From Cavia porcellus (lineage: Eukaryota > Chordata > Mammalia > Rodentia > Caviidae): a DNA stretch of 64,000 nt. Numbering within the stretch: the first letter of the stretch is position 1; every line of letters begins with the position of its first letter. The stretch covers positions 184,444,982-184,508,981 of the forward strand of contig NW_026947484.1 in assembly GCF_034190915.1 (NCBI RefSeq), given 5' to 3'. This document shows, piece by piece, positions 24,166 through 35,631 of this stretch. Both the position numbers and the translations under genes were made by a program. The notes under the pieces are model-generated. The model did no database searches. It saw nothing but the letters and a program-made list of their open reading frames with translations, and was not told the origin of the DNA.

Positions 24166-24983
24166 AATAAATTGATAGGTCAGGATGGTATTATTGGAGA
24201 ATTTTACTAAACATTTAAAAATCAAACAATGATTTTACACATTTCCCCCAGAAAACATAAAAGTAAATATATTTCCCAACTTTTATGAAGTCAGTAATAT
24301 CTTGATACAAAAACAGACAAAAATAGTACACAAAAAATATAGCATAATATCTCTTGTGAATTTTCACAGAATCCTTAATAAAATATTAGAAAGCCAAATT
24401 TTAAAAACATATTTTACAATATGACTCAAAAAACTGATTTCAAACTCAACACTTGTTAGACATTCCAAAATCAAGATAAGTAATATTTCAACAAGGAAAG
24501 GAAGAAGAAACTTACAATCAAATGGAAGGAGCAGAAACTTTTGACAAAATCTATTATTCATTCCCAGTAAATCCTCCAAAGAGTTGAAAATAGAAGGCAA
24601 TTTTCTCAAGCTGATAAAAGGTAAGGATGCAGAGCAATAGGAATGCATGCTCATTCACATTTAGAGAAAAAGTGGGGTAGTACCTACAGAAAGTACTTTG
24701 GCTGTGCCATACAAAACTAAACATAGCATCACTGCACAGTCCAGCAGTTATTCTCATAGCTATTTACCTAACAAATTAAGTACTGTGGAAGTAGATACAT
24801 GAAATTATTCATTTATTAAAATCCAAGAATGTACAATAGAAAGTGTCCATTTAATGTAAATTACAGAATTTAGTAAATAATAACATACTAATATTGGCTC
24901 ATCAATGTAACAAATACATTATTGATTCAAGAAATATATGCTGTTATTTCTATAAAATTTTACAAGAATATATGTTGACACAG

Positions 24984-25019
<36 letters not shown>

Positions 25020-25435
25020 GGAGAGTCAACATTACTTTAGTAGCTAAATTCATCTTGACAAAGAAAAGTAGGGACACCCACCATCCAGTGTGAAGCCTTA
25101 TTGTTGAGCCACATTAGTTAAGACAGCGAAGTGGTAGTGAAGGGATGGACACATATGTGAATGAAAAGGAGTGCAACAGAGGCACACAAAGCACAAACAC
25201 AGCTCAAAATAGCTCTTCAATAATTGTGGTGGAGCAAATCGAGTGCACCAAATGATCCTCAAACTAAAGCTCATCTTTTATGAGCTATTAAATCAAACTG
25301 AATTATTAGCTTAATTATAACAAAATAACAGTTAAAATCTTTGAAATTTAAATCTATGAAAAGACTACTTAGATTTCACTAAGTTTCATGAAAGAAATAA
25401 AATGATAAATTGGACCACATAAAAATCTAAAAGTT
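24166..25435 (+). mobile_element. Old L1 (L1M) ORF2, sense, left part
   Basis: RT-region hallmarks in order: GAGAATTTTACTAAACATTT at about 24,199, AGCAGAAACTTTTGACAAAA at about 24,530 (DAEKAFDK region) and TTGAAAATAGAAGGCAATTT at about 24,585. After about 24,670 the sequence jumps to C-terminal ORF2 (ACAAAACTAAACATAGCATC), then returns to the TTCATCTTGACAAAGAAAAG block at about 25,049. Internal rearrangement is therefore likely. It continues to the TSD of the younger L1 and resumes at 28,419. Confidence 0.75.
24987..25015. repeat. (TG)n microsatellite
   Basis: About 14 TG units within the old L1 block. Confidence 0.95.
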
Positions 25436-26367
25436 CTGGAAAATGATGGATCAGTAAGCAGCAAAATAGGGAGCTTCTCTGAGAGAAACAGCTCAGATGC
25501 CAGAATAAAACATCCTGGAGAAGACCACACAGAAGGAAACGGATTCTCTCAACCCAGGATGAAACTAAAGGGAAAGAAAACAAAGAAAAGAAAATCATAG
25601 CGGAAGACTGACGCCCGACTAGCTCTCACCCGAGCCAGTCCCATTGTGTATAGAATGCTGCTGGAATCCAGAGACTTTGATCATGGTGAAGTTGGGGGTT
25701 GTCAAGCCTGAAGGCCTTGCCAGAAGGAAGTAGTAGTAGAGGGGAGCTGCAGAGTGGAGAGCAGCAATCCTCTTGGAGGTCTGTACAAGCTCACAGTGAG
25801 TGCATGGCAAACAGTCCCCCTGTGAGAGTGGGCGAGGGCCAGGCAGATTTTGGAGTTGGGCAGGATAAACCTGGAACCAGAACTGCAGTGGCTTTAGTCA
25901 CCACTCCTAGTGCAGAGCAGATTGGTGAGAACTGCTTGGATGCAGTCCCACCTCTACGGGCGATCCAATAGCAAAGGATGAGGTCTCTCTCTGAAACTAT
26001 ACTTAAACAGCCTCTTCTGCATGGCACACACTAATGTGGTGAAGATTCCTAGAGCTTGATCAGCTCAGAAAGGAGGGGCCAGCCTGCCGCCCCTACTTGT
26101 ACTTCAGTGGTCACCAACAGACTGGGTAGGGCAGCAATCCCTAGCCAGCATGCTTCAGAGCAGGCCTGGCTAGTACAAGAAATGCCAGAGACCACCACTA
26201 TCCACTCCTCTGGAAGAAACCAGAAGCATGAGGAGGAAGAAACAAAAAGAAATCTCCAGCTCCCAACACAAGCACTACTGGCCTGGGGGAGGTAAACATA
26301 GAAGAGACTGGGAGTTGCACACATGCAGTGTCTGAAAAAGCAGCAGCTGACATAAAGAATTATCTTC
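25436..26367 (+). promoter_or_regulatory. L1 5' untranslated region (non-monomeric type)
   Basis: A GC-richer leader from the upstream TSD to the first ORF1 ATG, with several CpGs (for example GACGCCCGACTAGC near 25,609). I see no tandem monomers and no evident similarity to the 5' region at 52.0-52.9 kb. By position it should contain the internal promoter, but I cannot point to specific factor sites. Confidence 0.65.
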
Positions 26368-27319
26368 ATGATTATAAAAGAACTAACAACAGAAATTCTA
26401 ATACAAGTAAAGGAAGATATAAGAAAAATAATAAAAGAAATGTTAAGTACCTCTCATGAAGACACAGATGGAGGAATGAAAGGGCATAGAAAAAGGAGAG
26501 AAACTTTCAATGAAGAATATTTAAAAAGTCTGTAATACATGAAACAGATTCAAAGAGACTATCAGGAAATTAAAAACTCCACTGAAAGCTGGCAAATTGC
26601 TTTGAAACTGCTTTAGAAAGAAACTAAAGATAGATCATCAAACCTTGAAGACAAGCTTTCAACATATGGTTGCAAAAGGAAAGATCTGCTAAGAAATAAC
26701 AAAGAACCAGGAAGTAACAGTACAACTACTAGAAGATGACAAGAGGATCTACAACTTAATAATAAAAAAGTGAGTGAAGAAGCAGGAATAAACACAAATG
26801 AAATACAAAGGTTATTTACAGAAATATTCAAAGAAAACTTCCCAAGCATAGGGAAAGGAAATATTATCCAGATATATGAGGCATACAGAACTCCAGCCAG
26901 CTATAATCAAAATAGATCTACACCCAGACATATAATAATCAAGATCCCAGAAATCCAACATAAGAACAGAATATTAAAAACTGTCAGAGAAAAGAAACTA
27001 ATCGCCTATAAAGGAAAACCCATCAGAATCATGACAGACTTCTTGACACAAACCATCAAATCAAGAAAAGCTCAGAGCAAAAGTATTCCAAGCCCTGAAA
27101 GAAAATAACCGCCAACCCAAATTGATGGACCCTGAAAAACTCTCTCTCAAAATTAATGGAGAAACAAGATGCTTCCATGTCCAAGAAGAACTGGGGGAGT
27201 TTGTGAACACCAATCAAACCCTACAAAAAATACTGAAGGACATTCTAGAGAGAGAGAAAAAAGACCATAGTTTCAAGAAGAATGACCAAGGAGTCTCAAT
27301 GAATGGGCCAGATAGTTGA
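26368..27319 (+). pseudogene. L1 ORF1 RNA-binding protein, broken
   Basis: ORF1p is the trimeric RNA-binding chaperone of the L1 ribonucleoprotein. The frame opens at ATG 26,368 with a charged coiled-coil-like segment and is interrupted by in-frame stops at 26,533 (TAA), 26,614 (TAG) and 26,737 (TGA). From 26,770 to 27,108 it is open and encodes the RRM: an EIFKENFPSIGKGNIIQIYE start, RHIIIKIPEI, and REKKLIAYKGKPIRIMTDF. A frameshift near 27,110 moves the C-terminal domain (KLSLKINGETRCFHV block) to another frame, open to the stop at 27,317-27,319. Confidence 0.9.
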
Positions 27320-27469
27320 ATGAAGAGGAAAAGTAGACAACCAATGTCAGAAAAATAGCATGGCAAAAAAGAGGCAGAGAAGGTGGGCCTCAATACACAA
27401 ATAAGAAGATACACAGGCAGAGTGGATCAGGAGATAGGGTACATCAAGATGCTCTATATAAGAAATGTA

Positions 27470-27600
27470 TTTAACTGAAAGAAGGTTTATGGACTGAAAG
27501 TCAAAGATGAGAAAATAATGTTCTATGTAACAGGGAGCCAGAAAGAAGTGGGGATAATTCACCCTTCAGCTGCAGATTGGTTGGAAAGACATAACACTGT
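27470..27600 (+). pseudogene. L1 ORF2 5' remnant joined to ORF2 3' end
   Basis: GACTGAAAGTCAAAGATGAG and AAGTGGGGATAATTCACCCT are endonuclease N-terminal sequence (compare the antisense copy near 49,800-49,860). From about 27,575 the sequence is the ORF2 C-terminus (ACTGGAGATCTACTCAGTTG). The junction lies between about 27,560 and 27,575. All RT domain sequence is absent. Confidence 0.7.
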
Positions 27601-27889
27601 TATATACTGGAGATCTACTCAGTTGTAAAGAAAGAAAACCTTGAGGCTCTTATAGGTGAATAGATACAACTTGAGACCAAGTTCAGTGGTAAAAAAGTTC
27701 AGAACCACTTAGGTAAATTGTGGGTTGCCTCTATAAAGTAGAAAACTAAAGGACTTAGTGAGATCCAACATGGGCAGTGCACCCTGTGAAAGTGAAAGGA
27801 GAGGAGTTACCTAGTAGGGAGGGTAGAAGACATTGGTAAACTTGTATCATGATTTGAAACCCATATTGCTTTCATTGATATATTTAGTT

Positions 27890-28340
27890 TGGTTATATTC
27901 TGTTCCATTTCATCTATTTGTATTGGACTTGAGTGCATAGATAGCTATTCCAAAGTTAGCAGGATATACTACTGTAATTGTTTTTAATTTCTATCAACTT
28001 AATCTGAAACACTGTATTGCTTTCACTCTCTTGTTTTGACTGATTTTATTTGAATCTGTTATGTTTGATAGTATCAAGTCTGAGAGTATAGAAAACTACT
28101 CTGAAGATAATAAGATTCACTATGATACCCATTCTGGTTTGACTATTACCCTCTTTTGAAGTCACATAATGTCTCCAATGTTTTGTTTTTACTGATTTTG
28201 TTCTGTACTGCTATGTTCAATTTTATCATACCTAATGATATGGACAATTCTATTGAAGATAACAAGAAACATCATGGTAACCACTGTAGACCACCTTGTA
28301 TTGTGGTTTTAAATTATGTACTATGTCCATCCTTTTGTTT
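27890..28340 (+). repeat. L1 3'-region tandem repeat, ~150 bp period
   Basis: Three units with anchors at about 27,945 (CTATTCCAAAGTTAGCAGG), 28,097 (CTACTCTGAAGATAATAAG) and 28,247 (TTCTATTGAAGATAACAAG), 150-152 bp apart. Each is followed by an ACTRTGRTAMCC-like end. This is the sense-strand version of the repeats at 1.5, 44.9 and 50.9 kb. Confidence 0.8.
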
Positions 28341-28418
28341 TGATTTGAATGTTTTGTTTTGTTTTGAATGACCTATTTTTTTCTCATTTAGTTCTATTAT
28401 TTTCAAAATAAAATTTTT

Positions 28419-28525
28419 AAAAATCTAAAAAGTTTTTTTTCTTCAAACACACATGTGAAGAAAATAAAAATCAATCTAAAGCCTTAAAGAAAATTAAATA
28501 AATCGCAAACTCTGATAACTTAGCT
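28419..28525 (+). mobile_element. Old L1 (L1M) ORF2, continuation after the younger L1
   Basis: After the downstream TSD the sequence reads TTCTTCAAACACACATGTGA, then GAAAATAAAAATCAATCTA and GCAAACTCTGATAAC. This is the normal continuation of the ORF2 sequence that ends at 25,435. Confidence 0.75.
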
Positions 28526-28539
28526 TCCATGAGATTGCT

Positions 28540-28690
28540 TTTTGTTTTTCCACATATATCTAAAGACTTAAGTATTTGTTTATTCATGCCTGTCTTATTT
28601 TACTTAACATAAAACCCTTCAATTCCACTAATGTCGCAGGTGGCAATATTTTATTCTTTTCTCTGTCTGCATAATATATTTGAAATGAAA
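28540..28690 (-). mobile_element. Old L1 3' fragment, antisense
   Basis: CTTATTTTACTTAACATAAA followed by ATTCCACTAATGTCGCAGG is the antisense form of the ORF2 C-terminal/3' junction (TTAGCATAATG...TTCATCCATGTTG type). It lies in opposite orientation right after the sense L1M piece. Confidence 0.5.
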
Positions 28691-29050
28691 AAGTTTTAAA
28701 GGGGGGAGAGATTAGTAGTCTTTAGCAATTAGATGAGATGGGGAAGGGAGCAGTAACAAAAAATGAACAAAAGTAGAGATCCCTATAGCAACTGTGGCTG
28801 CATTTTTGTATTTAGACTATGGTGGTGGGTATGGCAATTTACACAGGAGAAAAAAATATATATATAGATTTTTATGCCCATGAATACAGTGTAAATATCT
28901 GAGTACACTATGAAGTAAATGTGAAAGCAGGCATCACTTTCTTCTTGCCCACTTTAGAAAAAAAAATCAATGTGTTTTCAATATTTGCTATGATAATACC
29001 TTTATGTTTATTCTGGATGTCTTTTTTGTTCAAATTGAGGCAGTGTTTTG

Positions 29051-29073
29051 TTTTTTTTTTTTTTTTTTTTTTT
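29051..29073. repeat. Poly(T) run
   Basis: An uninterrupted run of 23 T. No SINE body is recognisable next to it. Confidence 0.95.
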
Positions 29074-29339
29074 GCTTCTGGCTTTAAATTTCTTGTATGA
29101 TAATTTCAACCTCTGGATAATTTCATGCATAATGTTTTTTGATAATGTTTAAAAATTTGTAACATTTTATGGGTCTTCACTTAGTTATTTTTGGATTCTC
29201 TTTCTCTCTGATGGTATGTAAATAATTTGCACTTGGCTATGTTGTTCCTAAGAATGTTGACACTTTTGTTTAATAAGTGCTTAATCAGGGTTTACAAGGA
29301 AATTACAAGAAAATTCTAATACAAGACACATAGTTTATA

Positions 29340-30130
29340 TTACTATTTTATAATATCCACTCAAAATCAAATGGAAAAGAGTGTGGGAGATCTGTGCACA
29401 CACCAGAAGCACAAAGAATCCAGCTGGGGGGCATGGATTCCATGGCTACATCCTGCACAAGATCACTTGAAGACCTAAAGCCCATGGTGATGTCCTTCAT
29501 AAGTCCAACCAGAAGCTTTGAGCCCATGACAAAATCCCATGCAAGTTTGTACCAAGAATCTGCAGTGGGAAGGTTCAAAGATCAGTGGTGGAAGCTAGAA
29601 AGTGTGTGCCAGCAGGAAGCAATGCCCAAGGAAAGGACCAGAGCTCCCCTGAAAATAATCGCATACATCATCAGTGACAACGAAAAACTGAGGTCCTCCA
29701 ACAATGAGAAAAGCTAAGTTCCTGTCAGGAAAACGGCTTCTCCAGGGGAATCAGCAGCACACCTATCCAGTTCTCCTTTTCTGCTGTTGGCAGCCATTCT
29801 CAGAGGGACCTTCTGTACTCAGCGCCACACTGATTCAGTTCATCTGGATGCTACCAGTTGACAGTTAATCTAGCATAATAGGCAATATTTGTTTAGATTT
29901 AACTTGTAGATGCTTTATTGTATGCTTTGGGTGCAACTGGAATGCTAGTTCAGTTATTTTAGCATTTTTATGAACTACTTTGAATCTGTACCATATATTC
30001 ATATTTAAATAGTCAACCAGAAATTTAGAGAGGTTTTATACTCAAATTTTAGGGTTCCTTCCCTGTGTTTCTCTCCTTTTCAGGTTCTTCTGCAGGGTTT
30101 TAGTACAATAAAATGTATTTGCTATTTTTC
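29340..30130 (+). other. Higher-complexity segment, possible decayed retrocopy
   Basis: 29,340-29,860 is richer in GC than its surroundings and has a 107-codon open frame (29,394-29,717) starting MHTPEAQRIQLGG, with partial frames in the other two registers. It is followed by AT-rich sequence with an AATAAA at about 30,107. No protein family is recognised, no poly(A) tail follows the signal and no flanking TSD was found. It could be an old processed pseudogene, an LTR or unique sequence. Confidence 0.3.
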
Positions 30131-30454
30131 AGACCAGAAAATCTATCACTTTTCTATAAGAGTTATATAGCAAGTTCACTCACTGAGACTGTTGACCTAC
30201 CTTCAAACTGAGACAAACCACATAACTCACACAGTTACATTCTTCTTTAATAAATATCAGCTCAGCTCTAGAGCCTATCTGGTCACCTCTGTTCCCTTTC
30301 ATTGATTTTTTTGAAGTTTGTATGGAGCTCATACCTGCTGTACTCAGGAAGACAGAGTCCATTAGCACCTGTTTAATCATATCAGAAATGATATACTTTG
30401 TCTTCATGCTTCGTGTTTTATTTTTCCTTTTTTCATAAATGTATGCATTGAGTA

Positions 30455-30537
30455 TGAGCTACAGATTAGCTCCGTGGCATAAGCACCTGCCTGGCAAGAG
30501 CAAGGTCATGAGTTCGATTCCTGATACCCCCCAAAAA
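30455..30537 (+). repeat. ID-like tRNA-derived SINE
   Basis: A-box-like TTAGCTCCGTGGC and a well-kept B box GAGTTCGATTCC, then a short C/A tail. Imperfect flanks ATGCATTGAGT (30,443-30,453) and ATGCATTTAAGT (30,538-30,549) may be the TSD. Confidence 0.85.
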
Positions 30538-30549
30538 ATGCATTTAAGT

Positions 30550-33060
30550 GAAATAAGAGTTGGCAGAAAAAAGTATGAGATAAGCCTGAGTCTTTTGCTC
30601 TCATTGGATGATGTGTGTTCTCAGTTTTAGATAGTATTATAATTATTTTCATATACGTTTACATAATTTGTATAATTTTATACATATTGAGAGATAAAAT
30701 TGCAAAATGTATCACAGTTAAATAATAATTTAATAATTTTTGTTCCCAAACCTTACCTTCTTCTCAAACTGAGATTTAGAGGTTTGTAATTTGAAAATAT
30801 TCAATTTAAGAAGTAGAAAGTTTCTAATCAGTTATGTTATTTGTTCAAATTTTATTGCTATTGTAAACAGTTGATGATAGGTTAATATGTGAGTAATTTT
30901 ATTGAAATTGTATAATGTTATATGATATAACTTTCAAATTTCACTTAAACTGGGGAAATATGTTAGTAAGTAACAGTATATTTGGGGAATTTATATTTTA
31001 TGTGTAATATTCATACTGCAATTTTATTCCTCAAAAATGTCGCATGCTTGCTAAATTCTGACAAAGCAGACTATACTTGTTTGTGAGTAAAATGGAGTCT
31101 GCCTGTCAGTTCCCATGACGATTAATTGACACAAATTAAATCACATATTCATCTTGACTAATTTCTTGAAGTCTAAAAAAATCAATTATGTATAGGTAAC
31201 CCAAATATGGTTTCCTAAATTTTCTGTCATAGATACATTAGGAAAAAAGTAATTGCTTTCAGATAGAAAATCGAATTCATATCAGACATGCTAGTGAGGC
31301 ATTTACTGTTCTATAATTGGAGGAGGTGGGACAGGAAATTAGAGTGAGTAAGTTAAATATTTACAGAGAGAAAATATATTAGTACAATTGACATGGCCTT
31401 TTATTTCCTTGAAAATTCCCTCCTTTGCTTAAAACACATTTGTTATACCATTCTCATTACTTTTTGAAGCAATTCTGGAAGTCTTCTTTAGTGAGTGTAA
31501 TTAGTTTTGCTGCTGTAGCTGACTGGATGTCTTGAATTCATTCAAAATATGTACTTTTCACACTGTTTTGACTTTGGGAAATGTAAAAAAAAAAAAAATC
31601 CATGGTAGCAGATCCAGTGAATAAGACAGTTGACAACACACTGTAATTTTTTATGAGCTACCTTTACTTTGGATAGTACTTGACAACAGCATTCACCAAT
31701 TTTTTTATCACATGTCCTGAAGATAAACATTGCAAAGAACTTTCAAAACTTCTTCTCAAAAGTGGCAGAAATAATGGCATAAATATTTTTCAGATGCAGA
31801 GGAATATTTTAATGGGGATTAATGACAATGTGTATTTTTCTATGGTAAATATTTTCATTTAAACATTCACAATGTATCTTTATCATCACTGGTATGTGTG
31901 CAACAATTATTGTGTGACACAGTGAGGCAACCTTCTAAAAATGAAAATGGAGGAATTAAAATGTTTTAATTGTGAGTAGTGAACTTACAGAACAAATCCT
32001 TAACAGGAACCTGGTAATCATAAGCTTCTACAGGAAATTCTAATGAAGGCTGATGGAGTTCTAAATTACCAGATAATAGACTAAGGTCAATTTGTCTGTA
32101 GGAGCAAGAAAAATCTAGGTCATGCTTCTATATTAATGTGAAGAAAGAGGAAATTAAAGATATGCAAGGGAGATTAAATCACCCAAGGGGAAAGGAGGAA
32201 TGTATTTAGGGCATCGTGAGAGTGAAATCAGAAATGCAGAGAAAACTATATTTATCATTCATATTATTGTGTAATTCAACAATGCAAAAGAATTAAAATA
32301 AATATATTAATAATTGATGCATACTTATTTCTCATTTTATTTCAGCTTTTGTGTACATCTTTTCTTCCAGTAGTAATAGCAGTGTGGTTAATTATAAGTT
32401 CTTTTTCATGACACTTTAATGACTGAGTGCAAGTTAATATATGCATATTTATTCTATATAGTATATATATTTTAGTATAGATTATATTTCATAGATTGGT
32501 CTGTCTACTACTGATTCTTTCTAAATCTCGGGTAGAAAACTTGAATTTTCAATATAACTTTTACATTAGTGAATATGTCCAACACTTTGGGATAATGTTT
32601 TGTATTATTTAAATTCATCAATCCCTTCTTTCCTCCTGAACTCAGTGACATTCAAGCTCATCTTACAAATACATTAAAAGATATATAAATGTCTGAAGTA
32701 GTATATTACTGCAATGCAAGAGAAGTAATTCTGGAAATATGACTGTAATAAAACACGATTGGCCATTCACAGAATAAGCTAAGTGGTGAGTTACAGTGTT
32801 GAGTAATGGCTGAAGTCACTGGAAGTAATGCACAGGAAGGCCAATGGAGCGTGGTGCACCCAGAGAGCATGCTGTTGGCACAGGAAACATGGTAACATGG
32901 AAAACAAGACGGAGTTCAGTATTTAGAAGAGTGAGTCCAGCAAGGAGATGTCCGTATTATATGTAACTCATGATGGTGGGAGACAAGGAAAACAAGCTCA
33001 AAAAGAAAAAGGGCCAATTCTACGTATGTTCTAGTAAGCAATTTTCTTTTACAAATGCAA
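30550..33060. other. Unassigned AT-rich DNA
   Basis: No gene or repeat family recognised over about 2.5 kb. Confidence 0.45.
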
Positions 33061-33063
33061 TTG

Positions 33064-33225
33064 TTTTGGCACTAGAGATTAAACACAGGGCCTCACTCTG
33101 AGGTATATCTGTATTCCTTTTCATTTTGTGGCAGGTAATCTCAATTAAGTTACTCAAACTCTTGATCATCCTGCCTCAGTCTCACAGGGTGGTGGATTAC
33201 AGGTGCATGCCACAAGATGTTTCAT
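33064..33225 (-). repeat. Composite ID-like plus B1-like SINE (B4-like)
   Basis: 33,064-33,117 is an antisense ID/tRNA-type segment (GGCACTAGAGATTAAACACAGG). It is followed without a clear A-tail by an antisense B1-like body (CTTGATCATCCTGCCTCAGT, then GGTGGATTACAGGTGCATG). This order fits a fused ID-B1 SINE as in rodent B4, but two adjacent insertions are possible. Confidence 0.6.
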
Positions 33226-33935
33226 TTCTCCGCCTATGTTTAAGACTAAGTTTTGTCATAAAGAAAGAAAAATTTTCAAATTATTAGAAAGTACTATCCT
33301 GAATATCAATTCTTTGTTCATGTAACAGGAAGAGGTTTATCTATATTTTAAAATAAGTCCTACTAGAAGGAGTACAAATTTCATCACTACTACTATATCA
33401 TTTATAAGTCAATTAGTAAGCGATAATAAAATCAATTTTTCATATTATGTATGCATATATATATATACTTATTGAATTAAGATATATTACAATAGCATAT
33501 ATAATGACATAAATATTTACTTCTATTTGTTTATTAAATACATTTAAAAATAAAATTTGATTTATTTCAGTTTTATAGATATGCAGGATTCATATTTGGA
33601 GTTTTTGACATTTGACTTTTTTACTGCCTTATAATGTGACTTTATATTAGGCTTTATCATTTTTCTTAAATTGATAAGATGTACTGGACTCAATCATACT
33701 TAAATTTTTAAATTTTTACTTACATATTTTCACATGCCAACTATAAACATTTTGCATGGTGTAAGTAGGTAGAATTTATAATCTTTTGAGCAATTTAAGC
33801 AATGTAGCAAAATAGCTGTAAATAAGTAATTGAGTCATATTTTATCTCAAAATTTATTAATAAGTAATTCGTTTTACTTTATAATTTTGCATTTTAGTGT
33901 TCAAGAGGCAAAATTAGAAGCTAGATTAATATTTT

Positions 33936-33974
<39 letters not shown>

Positions 33975-34270
33975 TTTATAACTTTAACACATAACTTTTC
34001 CTGGTAATGTTAATGTTTTTGTTGCTTACCTTGTTTTTTGTTTGTTTTGATTTTCTTTGTTTTGTTATAGCCTGTGCTCATATTGGTGTTTAGTCATCAG
34101 AAATTTTGGTCATTTCCATTAAGGCTCAGTGTAAGTGGACACTTTCTTCCATTTCATTTAGAAAGATCTGCTATTAAATGGTGCTTCCAAACAAAACATC
34201 ATCAATAATATTGAGTTTTAAATTTGGGGTGTACATAAAAACACTGACTATTTTTTACTTTCAGTATTAT
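33226..34270. repeat. Unassigned AT-rich DNA with (AT)n at 33,939-33,969
   Basis: A run of about 15 AT units at 33,939-33,969. Nothing else recognised. Confidence 0.6.
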
Positions 34271-34271
34271 A

Positions 34272-34670
34272 TAGTTTTTACCATTGCTGAGAACAATCAC
34301 CCAACACCCATAATTTAAGAGAAAAGACATTTAATTTGGCTTATGGTTTCAAAAGCTTTAGTTCATGGTAGCTTGACTCCAACACATAAATATCATTTAA
34401 ATAATAACATAGGACATATGGAGCAAAGGTGTCCAATTCATGGTGACAAAAATGCAGAGAACATGGGAAGAGAACAATTCATAGAAATATTCTCTACTAA
34501 CCTACCTCAAACTAGGGACAACCTGCTAATCAGTTAGGAATGTCAGAGGATTGATCAATAATTTGCTGCAGCATATTCATGATTCCATCCCTTTGCTAAG
34601 AGTGTCTTAATCTCATCAAATTGACAGCTGAGCTTAAACATCACATTTTAGTCCTTGTTAACTTGACAGT
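34272..34670 (-). mobile_element. ERVL-MaLR-type LTR, antisense (3' LTR)
   Basis: CCATTGCTGAGAACAATCAC and AAGACATTTAATTTGGCTTA, then ATGGTTTCAAAAGCTTTAGT, are the antisense LTR terminus and polyadenylation region typical of rodent MaLR-class LTRs. The body follows to about 34,670. Confidence 0.6.
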
Positions 34671-35600
34671 TAAACATATCTCCTTAAAATATACTTAATC
34701 TTTAAATATAAAGAACCATTAGGTCATAATTTCACTTAATATGATAAAACTTTCTCCATTCAATGAAAATCCAAAAATCTTTTGGCCAGAGTCTCAATAA
34801 TTCCAGCTTTGCTCAAGTTGGTGTTAAAGTGTTCTATTTGTCAAAGTGTTCAAAAGTTTACACTTGGTTGTGAACTTTAGAAAAAGTAAAATAGGAATAA
34901 GATGCAGTGGCACGGTTAAACATTCCCATTGCAAAAGGGAGAAACAAAATAATAGAAAATAATTGGGTCAACATAAAAGGAGATCAAGAAGGGCAAACAG
35001 TAAGTCCTGTAGCTCCATATCTACCAATGAAGAGTTATGCACCTTGATTGTTTCAGGCCACAAAGTCAAAACTTGTGCTGCCTCTGCTAATTGATGGCAA
35101 TTTTCTATACAAAACACCACACATTTCTGGTATCTCCAAATTCCTTAAGTTTCCAACGCACCCTTTGATTCACTCCCACATTTTCACATACTCCTCTTAG
35201 GCCTCCTTGCTTGGCCTCTCAAATCATCAATTGAAAACTGGGTAGAAGTCTCTCTGATCTCACAACTCTTATATTCTGAATACACCACAACCAGCACGAC
35301 AAGGAGAGGCCTTTCAAAGAAGAGGCCCATGAGTTTTCTTCTCAAGACAAATATTTATAATTTTGCTATTCGTGGCATGTAGCACATAGGAATGATTTCT
35401 CACAAGCCCTTAAGTTCTTCTTCTTGTTCTATTCAAAGTTCTTGATTTAATTTTCTTGATGCTAATCTCTTCACCAATCACACTCTTTGACTCCAAATAC
35501 ACATGCCTTTCCTTTTAAGACAAAATTAAATTCTTCAAGTTTTCTGCTCCTCTTTCCCCCTAGATTCCCACCACACGTATAAACTGGTTAGTGATCTTGT
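34671..35600 (-). mobile_element. ERVL-MaLR internal region, antisense
   Basis: Continues from the antisense LTR. The segment at 35,125-35,215 (CTGGTATCTCCAAATTCCTT ...) resembles 7,736-7,840 of the other antisense MaLR. Its complement around 34,930-35,010 resembles the 3' part of the sense MaLR internal region at 37,640-37,880 (GGGAATGTTTAACCGTGCC versus GGGGATGTTAACCTGTGC). No coding frame. Confidence 0.55.
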
Positions 35601-35631
35601 CGTTGAGGCACAGTATTTGATACCTATAAGT

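Larger units (their letters stand above)
25436..28418 (+). mobile_element. Younger L1, sense, internally deleted, with TSD
   Basis: The element contains a 5' region (25,436-26,367), ORF1 (26,368-27,319), a spacer plus the start of ORF2 (about 27,320-27,562) and then, directly, the L1 3' end and 3' region (about 27,575-28,418). About 3.5 kb of ORF2 is missing. Flanks AAAAATCTAAAAGTT (25,421-25,435) and AAAAATCTAAAAAGTT (28,419-28,434) form a TSD. Outside them a single old L1 ORF2 reads across, which proves the insertion. The internal deletion may predate or postdate insertion. Confidence 0.9.
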
